From Azolla pinnata (taxonomy: Eukaryota > Streptophyta > Polypodiopsida > Salviniales > Salviniaceae), in assembly GCA_037176905.1 (NCBI GenBank), contig JBBBWG010015556.1:145765-167438 (forward strand): a stretch of 21,674 bases of DNA, read 5' to 3'. Shown one piece after another: positions 11,418-21,297 of this stretch. Under the pieces are notes generated by a model. The model saw only the letters and a list, made by a program, of their open reading frames with translations. It did not search any database and was not told the DNA's origin. Numbering within the stretch: position 1 is the stretch's first letter; each line of letters starts with the position of its first letter. The translations under genes were made by a program, and so were the position numbers.

Positions 11418-11658
11418 TAATCTCAATCTTCTCTTCTGTTTATTCACGAGTAATCTCAATCTTCTCTTCTGTTTATTCACGAGTAATCTCAGTCTTCTCT
11501 TCCGAATCCGCTCACGAGTGATCTCAGTCTTCTCTTCCGAATCCGCTCACGAGTGACCTCAATCTTCTCTTCCGAATCCGCTCGCGAGTGATCTCAGTCT
11601 TCTCTTCCGAATCCGCTCGCGAGTGATCTCAGTCTTCTCCTCCGAATCCGCTCACGAG
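11418..11658 (+). repeat. Minisatellite 2: seven units of 33-35 bp
   Basis: Two 33-bp units (11418-11450, 11451-11483) with a GTTTATTCACGAG end are followed by five 35-bp units (11484 to 11658) with a GAATCCGCTCACGAG end. All share the core ATCTCARTCTTCTC. The two subtypes are segregated, as expected from stepwise expansion. The unit is unrelated to the minisatellite just before it. Confidence 0.95.
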
Positions 11659-12536
11659 AAGACGAGCTGTTTTCTGCTGCCGCCGCCGAAGCTTACGGTG
11701 ACGACGGACTCGGAACGACGAGGAATTCGACGAGAAGAAGAAAACGGCGCGGGGAACAAGAAAAGACGGGAAATCCGGCGGCCGAGGAGGCTGTTCGCGT
11801 ACAGGAGCGCTCCCCGAAGGCTGGCGTTGCTTGAACCGGAATGGTTTAGTACCGGGGGCCGAGAGCCCCTTCCTTTTGGGGGTCATCATGCGTGAGCCCG
11901 AAAGACGATGACGAGCTGGTTAGCAGCTCCCCGAAATTTTTACGCCAGCAATTAACAGAACAAAACGAGCGACGATGTGTATGCTTCGGCAGTAATGTGA
12001 GTTGTAAGAAAATAAGCCGTGTTTGATCGGCGGCGCCAGAAGGACCACTCGACTACTGCTCTGACAACTGGCATTCATCGAACAACGGCTGTCCACTTCT
12101 ACAAGAAGCCTTCCTTATTGAAGATCTGACGCTCTTGTCGAATCATCAGCAAACTCCATTTTTTCGACAAGCCATTCCTACCGAATAAAAGATCGATTTA
12201 ATTTGATCACAAAGCCCGCCCTCATCGTAACTCCAACGCCTGTGGATCGATGTCAGATCCCTGCGGAAAGAACATCAAGAACATCGGGACCAAAGTGAAG
12301 ATGCAATCAAACTCCTCATGCTTTCTTACGCCGCCAAGAAGGAGGCTGAAAATGGGGCTTTTTTTGGGCTTGAAATGTATGAGGTCCCATCCCTCTGAAA
12401 ATGCAGCCAAGAGGAAGTGCTGAAGGCCCTCAGACCGGAAGAGCATTTTACCATCACCACAGACTATCTAATCCATTTCAAGCATTTTATACCGAAATCT
12501 CCGCTGCATTTTATACTCAAACCTCGCTAACGTCAT
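11659..12536. other. Region between the CNNM promoter and the PPR 3' end
   Basis: GC-rich at first (to about 11900), then mixed. It must contain the 3' UTR of the PPR gene on the - strand. I see no RNA gene or recognisable coding unit. A + strand open stretch at 12225-12398 without an ATG at its head is noted as a finding. Confidence 0.5.
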
Positions 12537-14971
12537 TCATGAAGCCGCACTCCGATCAGGAAAGACGGGGATCCCGACAGGTTCCATGCTTTTTGCCGCT
12601 CTTCGAGCTTCGATTTCGCGGGCTTGTGCTCGCATTCCGGATTCGACGTAGATGCTCTCCATGCACACATACGCAGCAGTGCACTTTGCGTCGAGCGACA
12701 GCAAGCGATCGAAAGCCCATCTCGCAAGCTCCACATCGAGCCACTTCCGGCAAGCCCCGAGGACAGCCAAGTAGAGCGGGGGATGGTCCAAAGAAGATGG
12801 CACAGTATCAAACAGCTGCTTGACCTTGTCGAAGAGCCCAGCTCTGCCATATAGATCTATCATACATGTGTAGTGCTCCAGCACCGGGCTGAGCTTATAA
12901 CCCACGAGCATCTCGTCGAAGAGCTTCTCCCCTTCCTCGAGGAGGCCCGCATGACTGCACGCAGCTAGCAACACGAGCATCGTGACTGGGCTCGGGGCGA
13001 TCCCCTGCTTCCTCATCTCTCCGAAAAGCTCCAAGACCATTGCTGCTTCACCCGACTGCCCATACCCAGCCATCAACGCGGTCCACGACACAACCGTCTT
13101 CACCGGCAGCTCTTCAAACGCTTCTTCCGCCTTCTCCAGCTCGCCGAGCTTTGCATACATGTCCACCAACGCTGCGCCCACGGATAGATCCTTCCGCAGC
13201 GATCCGTCCTTCGCGATCTCGGCATGGATCCTCTTCCCAACCTTGAGAGACCTCACCATGGAGCAGGCTTTCAAAACGCTCGCGTAAGTCGATGCGTTCG
13301 GGGGAACCCCGTCGCGTTTCATGCGATCGAAGCACTCGAGAGCTTCGCTCCCGAGCCCATGCTGGATGTAGCCCGATATCAACGCGTTCCACGACACACC
13401 GTCCCGAATCTCGAGCCCGTCGAATACCTCTCGAGCTTTCTTGGGCGCTCCACACTTTGCATACATGTCCACCGCTGCCGTCGCAAGGACTGCGTCCTTG
13501 CGCAATAGCCCTTTCCTTCTCGCTTCGGCACATATGCCTTCTCCGATCTCGAGGGCTTGCACAATGCTGCAGGCTTTCAAAGCACATGTGTAAGTGACCG
13601 GATTCGGCGCCATTCCCGCATCTCTCATCTTCCCGAAGCATTTCAGCGCTTCATCGGCGAGGCCATTCCCGGCATACCCCGATATCATCGATGTCCAAGA
13701 CACAACGGTGCGAGATGGAAGTTGCTGAAACACATCTCGGGCCTTCTCCAATGCCCCACATTTCGCATACATATCCACCAACGCGTTCCCAAGCACAACA
13801 TCCCTTTGCAATAGATCCCTCCTCCTGATCTCCGAGTGTATACCTTCGCCGATCTCGAGAGACCTTACATTGCCACAAACTTTCAAGATGCAAGAATACG
13901 TGACTGCGTTCGGGGAGATACCCTCGCCCTGCATCTGCCGAAAGCATTCCATGGCTTCGTCACTCAGCTCCTGCTGGGCATATCCTGTGATCAAGGCATT
14001 CCAACTGACGACATTCCGAACTGGAAGCTCATCGAACACCTCCTGCGCCTTTCGTATGTCCCCACACTTGGAGTACATATCGACCAACGAGTTACCGAGC
14101 ATAACATCTCTCCGCAGAAGCCCTCGAGCTCGCACCTCGGCATCAATGATTCGCCCGGTTTCGAGAGACCGAACGATTCCACAAGCTTTCAGAACAGAAG
14201 TATACGTGATCGCATCGGGCGGAATTCGTTCCTCCCTCATCTGCTCGAAGCATTTCAGAGCTTCGGATCCGAAGCCATGTTGGGAATATCCAGCTATAAG
14301 CGCATTCCAAGTTACCACATTTCGCACGGGAATCGCTTCAAACACCTCCGACGCCTTCTGGAGAGCACCGCATTTGACATAGGCGCTGATCAAGGCAGTG
14401 GCGACGTACACATCTTTCGAGATCAACTCTTTCTTGACGAGATCGGCGTGAATCTTGCGAGCCCTGGCCAGGTTTCTCTCTCTCCCGCATGCTTTCAACG
14501 CATCCATGAGGGCAAAACATCCATCGTCTTTCCCTTGCACATGCAAAGAAGGAGTCGGAGACGGAGAAGGCGAAGGCGAAGGCGAAGGAGGGGTGCGGAG
14601 CTTTAACCGGACCCATGGCGGGGTGTTCAGGCCGTTGGTCCACAGCGATTGATTCGTCCTCTTGTGCCTGAAATCGGGGGAGGTGGGGCCTCTCTGCAGG
14701 CGTGAGAGCCGAAAGATTCAGGGCAAAGGAAGCGAGTGGAAAAGCTCCGAGATAGAGAAATGGGGTTTAGGGTTTGCGCGGTTACCTTGCTGTTGCGATC
14801 GTCCCAGAACGCAGAAGGGTCTCTGAAGAGCTCCTTCCACAGGAGCTCAGAAGCTTTGAAAGAAGAAGAAGGAGGAGAAGAAGAAGAAGAAGAAGAAGAA
14901 GAAGAAGACATGTCTGAATTGGAAGACAGGAAAAGAGAGGAAGGGAAATGGATGAATTTGCTAGAGGCCAT
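12537..14971 (-). CDS. PLS-class PPR protein with N-terminal PDF motif, two exons
   Basis: Exons 14786-14971 and 12537-14693, joined in phase 0 across a 92-nt GT-AG intron (donor GTAACC, acceptor GCCTGCAG), give 780 residues. The ATG at 14971 has a good context (ACAAAAATGG). Residues 1-39 are Ser-rich and suit an organelle transit peptide. About 44-94 form a PDF motif as in plant OSB single-stranded-DNA-binding proteins: LWKELFRDPSAFWDDR, then SPDFRHK, SLW, TPPWVRLKL. A Pro-Ser linker leads to five near-regular PLS triplets of about 101 residues (about 155-635), then L2, S2 and E1/E2-like motifs. It ends about 30 residues after the E2 core with no DYW domain. PLS-E proteins usually specify sites for organellar C-to-U RNA editing with a deaminase in trans. 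Role and organelle are inferred. In exon 2 alone the first in-frame ATG is at 14507, which would lose the PDF motif. Confidence 0.92.
14694..14785 (-). other. Intron of the PPR gene, containing a telo-box
   Basis: This 92-nt intron splits the PDF motif: exon 1 ends DDRNSK and exon 2 opens with RGPTSPDF. It carries a GGGTTTAGGGTTT sequence at about 14764-14776, i.e. AAACCCTAAACCC on the gene's sense strand, just after the donor site. Confidence 0.85.
14861..14908 (+). repeat. GAA/TTC run coding poly-Ser
   Basis: A GAA-rich run in exon 1 of the PPR gene is read on the - strand as TCT/TCC serine codons. It gives the long serine tract just after the second methionine of the transit-peptide region. 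Confidence 0.85.
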
Positions 14972-15004
14972 TTTTGTAGTTGTTTTTTTTTTTTATCAGA
15001 TCCT

Positions 15005-15730
15005 GTGTGATGTGATCTGATCTGCAAGAGTATGTTGGGTTCTTGATTTAAAGATAAGAATATGATCGATGGATCGATCGATCGCGGATCATCTCCGAAA
15101 TGTTTGATTCGATTTGCATGATAATTGGTCGAGATATTGATCGGTTTTCGATTAAGGCAAGAATACGATCGAGAGATCAGTGCTGGATCATCTAGATGTC
15201 GATCTGATCGAATCAGATCAAGTAATTGGCCATCTTTGTGGTTTTTTTTTTAATCAAATCCATGCCTTCATATGTAGATTTGTAATTGCCTCTAGTCTTT
15301 TTTTTTAATTAGTTCCCGTGTGGTCTGATCTGTAATAGTATGTTGGGTTCTCGATTTTAAAGATAAGAATATGATCGATAGATCGATCAATCGCGGATCA
15401 TCTCCAAATGTTTGATTCGATCTGCACAATAATTGGGACAAGATATCGTTCGGTTCTCGATCAAGGCAACAGGAATACGATCAATGCCAGATCATCTCGA
15501 TGTTGATTTGATCGAATGGGATCAAGCCGATTAGATCTGCCAAGTAATTGGACAGTATATATCGGTTCTCAATTAAGGCAAGAATATGACCGATCGATCG
15601 ATCCCGGATCATCTCCAAGAGGCTGATTTGGTCATACCAGATCACGCTGATTTCAATCTGCACGATAATCACACAATATATCGGTTGTCGATCGAGGCAA
15701 GAATATGATCATCTCATCTCATCTCCAGAT
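15005..15730. repeat. GATC-rich degenerate tandem repeat upstream of the PPR gene
   Basis: Units share the order GGTTCTCGAT, AAGGCAAGAATATGATCGATC, CGGATCATCTCC, TGATTTGATC, GATAATTGG. Unit starts lie near 15038, 15143, 15346, 15452, 15564 and 15683, so spacing is about 105-123 bp. The first pair and the second pair are a larger duplication offset by 308 bp (about 15005-15228 against 15318-15551), separated by a T-rich insert. GATC and ATCGAT are strikingly frequent. It begins about 35 nt upstream of the PPR ATG, so it overlaps the PPR promoter and leader. Confidence 0.85.
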
Positions 15731-16207
15731 GTTGTGCTCTCCGATATGTTTACTTCAACGTCTGATTTCGTCAATGGTTGTGAAAGCGGTGTGCGAAAAA
15801 ACCAGCCAATTATTTTCACCCCAGAGTCTGATAGATAAATGTTTTTCTCTTGATTACATAACCCTCCTCGCTCTCGCTCTCTTGATGTCTTTGTCTGATC
15901 TGATTCAATCCCAGGGACATAATATTACTCCTTCAAATTCAGTTCGATTCTCATCATATACCAAATACGTGTGGATCGATGGCACAAACTAATGTGAAAC
16001 AACACTTTGCAATCATCGTAAAAGAATCCAAATTAATTATCGGGCATAAAATTTAAGCTATATATCAGTTCCCCGACAGCCCAACTCCCAACATATAATT
16101 TCCTAGACATTCAACAAGGACCAAATATGAAGACATGTTTATATGTGCAAATATATGACAAGCCTGGTCCTCATACCTACCACAACATTATTAAGTTTTG
16201 ACAAACT

Positions 16208-16360
16208 CTACTTCCAAAACCAAATAGGAATCAAATGGCAATGCTTTTTGATTTTATACATACTTCTAGAAACCAAATAGGAATCAAATGGCAATGCTTT
16301 TTGATTTTATATGCACTTCCAGAAACCAAATGGGAATCGAAATGGCAACAATGCTTTTGA
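16208..16360 (+). repeat. 53-bp tandem repeat, three copies
   Basis: The words ACCAAATAGG, ATCAAATGGCAATGC and TTTTTGATTTTAT recur from 16219, 16272 and 16325, exactly 53 bp apart. The first two copies are nearly identical and the third is diverged and shorter. Confidence 0.9.
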
Positions 16361-16697
16361 CTTACATTGTTTCTTACAAGCCCAAATCTCATCCAAAATC
16401 AGTTCAGTTCGTCCCACGTACCAAGCCCGACAAAAAGGTTTTTTTGCACAAAGGAATAAGCTAAAAGAAGCATCAAAGTGAAGTATATAATATTAGATTT
16501 GTTAACCACTTGGTGCCTCAAATCAAGTCAGGTTTTATAATACCTGTCGCAATTGCGAAAACTGGCTCGTTATTCCGACAGCTTTTGACCACTCTAATCA
16601 AGATAAATATACCTGTTTCCAGAGCAGCATTTTCTGTTGACAGTTGCACAAAGTGGAGTTCAGCTGTGAATGAAATGCTTCCAAAGGCAGCTGTCAA

Positions 16698-16799
16698 GCA
16701 ACCCATAAGAATATACCACTGAATTGGGCTTTGCAACCCATAAGAATATACCATGCAACTCAAACAAGAATATATACCATCAAATTGGGCTTCGCAAAA
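16698..16799 (+). repeat. ~35-bp imperfect tandem repeat, three copies
   Basis: GCAACCCATAAGAATATACC begins at 16698 and again at 16733. A third, more diverged copy (AAGAATATATACCAT with AATTGGGCTTCGCA) follows from about 16765. Small local duplication in the SnRK2 3' flank. Confidence 0.75.
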
Positions 16800-17345
16800 C
16801 GCACCTGAAGATGGGCATCTTCGGAGAGAAGACGAAAACACTGTATATAAAACACAGAAACTGAATACATAGAGCCTGGCTTTCTAAGGAACTTAGTAAA
16901 GGATACAATCTTTAACTTCGTATTGAAGCGTAAGCCATGGCTACAAACAAATATACATGGGGAAGAGAATAGGGAATATAGATCTTCAACCAAAAGTCAT
17001 CTCTCCTTCTCTTTCGATGTGGAGGATGATAAGAGGTTGCAGGAGTATATCGTCTCGTCTCATCATGTACAACAATCCTTCGAACGAGAACAGTTGGGGG
17101 CGGGGAGAGCATGGAAAGCCAGACAGAATTAACAAACTTGCAGAACTTCTTGTCCATATCAATCGGTTGGTTGGTAAACCCTAAATTGCTCCCTCCGAAA
17201 CAGGCAGCTATGAGAAGCCAGAGCCATTTAACAGTGCAGATCTTCATATAAAAGCTGGTACTGGTATATGGGTTTAGGGTTTTCCTTGTTGTCCCTACTT
17301 CCGAAGTACGACAAGCTAAGGAGAAGGGAAACCTTTCTTCTTTCT

Positions 17346-20300
17346 CTATACAGCACAAACAAAGTCACCACTAGTCTCTACATCAACATCCCCATCCGTG
17401 TCCAGGTCCAATTCATCGAGATAACCAGATGTTGCTGTGGGCAATTTCACTCCAGGCACCTTTGCTTCATCCACAATCTTTGTGATATCCTCTATGCTCT
17501 GAAGAGCTTCGTTGGGGTCATCATGATTGTAGTTTGTGTCTGAGCCCTCCAATAAGTCCTTCGGCAGCTTCTTCAGAAACCATGGGTGCTTTTTTAACTC
17601 GGCGATAGTTATTCTCTACTTGATGGGAAAAAAAGCAACCAAAGCACAATATACAGATCGAATCAGTTCCTATCCTAAAGAAAAGACTGTAAAAAAACAG
17701 TAAACAGTAAAAAGCAAGCCAGTTTCAAGTGATCAGGGCTGGTAACTGTAAAAGATTACTTTGAAGTAGGAAACAATCACAGAACTGGGGAAGGGGGAGG
17801 GGGAACATTCAGAAAACAGAAACATAAAGTCTGCTGAAAACATCAGTAAAACTGTAAATGTGTCAACTTGTTAAGCTCACAAAACTGCATAACTGACTCT
17901 AGCAAACAAAGGAGACTGCAATCTCCACTAATTTTCAGGAGCAGAAGCATTCAAATTGTGAACATAATTGAGAATGCCTTCTACCATTCTCAGAAGTACT
18001 CAAATTACCTTTGCAGGATTAGCCACAAAAATCTCAGAAAGGAGCTGTCGGCACTCTGAAGATATGTGGACATAATCTGGAATGGAGTATTGAACATTCA
18101 ATATCCGCTGTAATAAATGAAAAAAAAATATGAGATGATAACCATTCAACTAGCTCAATAAAGTGTAAACAATAATCTAACGTGAATAGTTCAGATCAAT
18201 GACACCATACACTGATTGTTTTCCTAAAGTTCCTTGGATCTTTCGGATCCTCAAATGGATAAGCACCCACAAGCATCACATACAAGGTCACCCCACAGGA
18301 CCATACATCTGCTATCTGGGTAGAACGGAAAACACACTTATAAGACAGGTTCACTCAAAATATTTCAGTTCTACTCCAACAAGATCTGCAGATATCAAAC
18401 TAAAAAAAATAGATCTCTACCTTCCCATCATATTCCTTTCGAGACAACACTTCAGGAGCAATATATGCAGGCGTCCCCACAGTAGATTTGGGTTGCGAAT
18501 GAAGTAAGGATGACTGCCAAAACTTCAAGGTCTCAGTCTTTTATTTTAAAGATTTTGGAAAAGAAATTCTACAAGATGAAACCAACCTTAGAGTATCCAA
18601 AGTCACAGATTTTGAGCTTTGGCGATGGGCTCCCATCCAACAAAGTGTTCTCCAGCTTAAGATCACGATGGCAAATTTGCTGAGAGAATGTCGCAAAGAA
18701 AGTTAAATGAAAATGTCTGATGGAAGTTGAAATGACTTCCAGACATTTAGACCTATTCTCAATTACAATTAAGAAGCCAGTTACAAATCAATTTAGAGAG
18801 GGAAAACATTATAGGACGCTGATGCACATCTTCAATCAACTTTAAGATGGAAACCATAAATATCAGACATCGATGCACATCCTTAGCAGCTAAGTATAAT
18901 GGAAGTATAATGGCCTAGAACAGTTCACTTTCAATCAAGCCATTCATATGAACTTTACTGTAGTGTGAACCTTCTTCCCATATTCCCATATATATAATGG
19001 GCAGCATATCTCGCATTCTGTACTGTAAACCAAATCCAACTACGTAGAAACTAAGCTTTATTCCACTTGCAGAAAAAGAATGCCAATGTCTATCACACAT
19101 ACGAAAGGACGTGTAAATTTTCTTGGGTGTGCATTAAAAGCTTGGCAGAATTTTACCATGTCGTGACAGTAGCTCACTCCACAAATCAATTGCTGGAAAT
19201 AGTATCTGGCCTGAAATTTTAAAGTCAAAACAAAAATCAATAGCCTGCAATATACATTTAATGACGATAGGTAGGATGATGCACTGCTGTCCTCCAATGT
19301 GTAGAAAACAACAATATATAAATAGTGATGATGGTTATGCTGATGCACTGTTATCATCACGAGGAATAGGATGTCTGAAAAACCTCATCTTCGCTAAATC
19401 GCCCAGCATTGCAGATACGCTCAAAGAGTTCACCTCCTGCGGCATACTCCATCACTATTGCTAGATGCGAGGGGGTTAGACACACCTAAACAAAAATGAC
19501 GCAAATCAGACGAATAATTAATAAAATTTATGAAATATGTATGAATATATAGTGTGTAAGCTAAGTATGAATGCATGTGTAGGGATGTGTTTCAGCTGTG
19601 TATATGCAGATATAACAAAAGAGATAGAGAGAAAGAGAGGATGGTACTAGTTACCTCTTTGAACCGAACAATATTAGGATGTCGCAAAGATCTGTGGTTA
19701 ATGATCTCTCTCATCACGTTCTCATCAATCTGTTCACGACGATAGTAAGTAGCAGTAGTAGGGAGCTCAATCATAGAAACCCAAACACCTAAAGCAAGAA
19801 TCTTAAAACCAGACCAACATGGGGAGACATGTCCATTTCAGAATTTTGTGTGCAGAAAACGCTAGGGGAAATTTCGCAAGACGGAACAGAAGCTAAACAT
19901 GGGCAAGCAATAGAAAACCCAACTGAGATTGAAACTTCTCAAATTGATTTTCTAGACAAAAAGTAAAGAACAGCGACAATCAGGAAAAAATGTGAAAGTT
20001 GAATCCTAGCCCTCGCATTGAGAAAGTGTCATTTTTTGAGAGTTAGAGTGCAATCAGACAAATCCCAAATCTGTGTTTTAAAGAAATTTTGAAATACGAA
20101 TTCGTGTGGATTTAGAGATCCTTGAACCCTAACCCTAAAAAGAGCCATGTACACACCCACACACAAGAGTGGATTCAGAGATCCTTGAACCCTAACCCTA
20201 AAAACAGGCCATGTACACACCCACACACAAGAGGAACCATACAATCAAAAGAGTTAAATTGAAAGGAAAAGATTGACAAGTCCTCAGTTCTTCAACCCTA

Positions 20301-20838
20301 ACCCTAAGAAAGGATCACGTGAACAAACATATAAGTGAAATTCGATCCACAGAGAGCTGTCTTAAAGAGAAAAGGATCGGAAGTATGAGCTTATGAAACT
20401 AGATATTCACTGGGCTCTAACCCTAAAACGAGGCTTGTACAGTCACAAGCTTACAAAACATCAGCCGTGAATGAAATCATACACGAGAAAATAGAGATTT
20501 CGCAGCCAAGCTTACAGTGAGAGAACAAAAGACAGAATTTTTGGAAGGAATCACTCAGAGAATCCCCGGATTCGAAGTTAGCATAGAGCCACAGAGAGAA
20601 TGAAGCGGCGCAACCCAAGAAAGATGGGATTTTGGGGGTCCGGAGTCAGAACGGGAATCGCAGAATGCCGAAAGCCCGAGAGAGAAGAGGCGATGGTGGA
20701 TGCTAAAAGAGTGCGTACCTTGGAGCCCCGTTCGATATATTTCACGGCAACGAGCTCTTTGGTCTTCTTGTCACGGAGGAGGCGAGCAACGCCGAAATTT
20801 CCCGAACCTATCTCTTTGACGACCTCGAAGCGATCCAT
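17346..20838 (-). CDS. SnRK2 serine/threonine protein kinase, subclass III-like, nine exons
   Basis: Exons: 20719-20838, 19655-19729, 19384-19485, 19157-19210, 18587-18679, 18421-18513, 18211-18315, 18009-18107, 17346-17615. All introns are GT-AG and phase 0, giving 336 residues. The exon sizes 75, 102, 54, 93, 93, 105 and 99 match the conserved plant SnRK2 layout. Motifs: GSGNFG loop at 11-16, catalytic K33, E48, HRD with D123, DFG at 143-145, and activation loop [11 protein letters not shown] with S154 and S158 equivalent to OST1 S171/S175, then APE at 167-169. The tail has Domain I (about 284-300, [16 protein letters not shown]) and a short acidic Domain II (about 312-336) ending SGDFVCAV, like the SSGEIVYAM end of ABA-activated subclass III kinases. 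The family acts in ABA/osmotic-stress signalling and is held inactive by clade A PP2C phosphatases. It is shorter than OST1 (362) for lack of an N-terminal extension and through a shorter tail. Confidence 0.96.
19730..20718 (-). other. Intron 1 of the SnRK2 gene with telo-box clusters
   Basis: This 989-nt intron is the longest in the gene. It contains four CCCTAA clusters on the + strand: about 20125-20140, 20188-20204, 20294-20308 and 20417-20429. All have the same orientation, so TTAGGG is on the gene's sense strand. First introns of plant genes often carry regulatory sequence; whether these act here is inference. Confidence 0.8.
20106..20232 (+). repeat. 63-bp tandem duplication carrying telo-boxes
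   Basis: Two head-to-tail copies start at 20106 and 20169. Each contains GTGGATT, AGAGATCCTTG, a double CCCTAA and ATGTACACACCCACACACAA. They differ by only a few bases and one indel, so the duplication is recent. Confidence 0.92.
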
Positions 20839-20842
20839 GGTC

Positions 20843-21200
20843 AGAGATGGGAGAAGAAAAACAACAAGAACAAGAAGAAGAAGAAGAGAGAAGAGAGAAG
20901 AGGAGAGAAGAAGAAGAAGAAGAAGAAGAAGAGAGAAGAGAAAGGAGAGCGAGAGCGAGAGAGAGAGAGAGAGAATCGAAAGAAGGAAGGTTTTTTCAGC
21001 ACAGCGAGAGTGATAGATTGGGAGGGGAGGAAATGAAGAGAGAGAGGAACGCACAGAGAGAGGAACGCACAGAGAACGAAATCGAAAGAAGAAGAGAAGG
21101 AAAGGCTTTTCGGTGAGGAATTACTGCAGAAGGAAGCAGAAAGAAGGAGGAAGAAGGGAAGAGAATCCTGCAGAAAGAAGCAGAAGGAAGGAAGGAAGAG
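20843..21200 (-). promoter_or_regulatory. CT-rich leader/promoter of the SnRK2 gene
   Basis: On the gene's sense strand this is an almost pure pyrimidine region (GA/GAA runs on the + strand, densest at 20847-20980). Such CT tracts are typical of plant core promoters and leaders. In the kinase frame no ATG precedes the one at 20838; the open frame runs upstream only from a GTG. Confidence 0.6.
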
Positions 21201-21297
21201 GAAGAGCAGCGCTACAGAGTCGGAGCGAAGCTCGCCATGGAAGCTGCGTTTTGTACAGAGAAACGTCAGAAAGAGAAAGAGAAGGAGCGAGCATCGG

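Larger units (their letters stand above)
15731..17345. other. Intergenic region and 3' UTR of the SnRK2 gene
   Basis: AT-rich DNA with no convincing gene. It holds two small tandem repeats (listed separately), telo-box-like sequences near 17176 (AAACCCTAAA) and 17269 (GGGTTTAGGG), and a + strand open frame at 15705-15992 with only a weak resemblance (see findings). The right part should be the SnRK2 3' UTR. Its end could not be placed. Confidence 0.5.

Noticed and set aside
11078-11420. Open frames of about 110 codons over the minisatellite, with repeated RRRPF/TPTPP words
   Set aside because: They are translations of a tandem repeat whose 48-49 bp period is not a multiple of three, so no frame gives a stable protein repeat.
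14338-14643. Other-frame ORF with an ATG in good context (MGPVKAPHPSF) upstream of the PPR array
   Set aside because: It is out of frame with the PPR and has no PPR motif; the spliced PDF frame runs through the same DNA and explains it.
20578-21054. In-frame N-terminal extension of the SnRK2 rich in Leu and Ser
   Set aside because: It starts at a GTG, is pure CT-tract translation, and the family starts at [16 protein letters not shown]; the ATG at 20838 fits.
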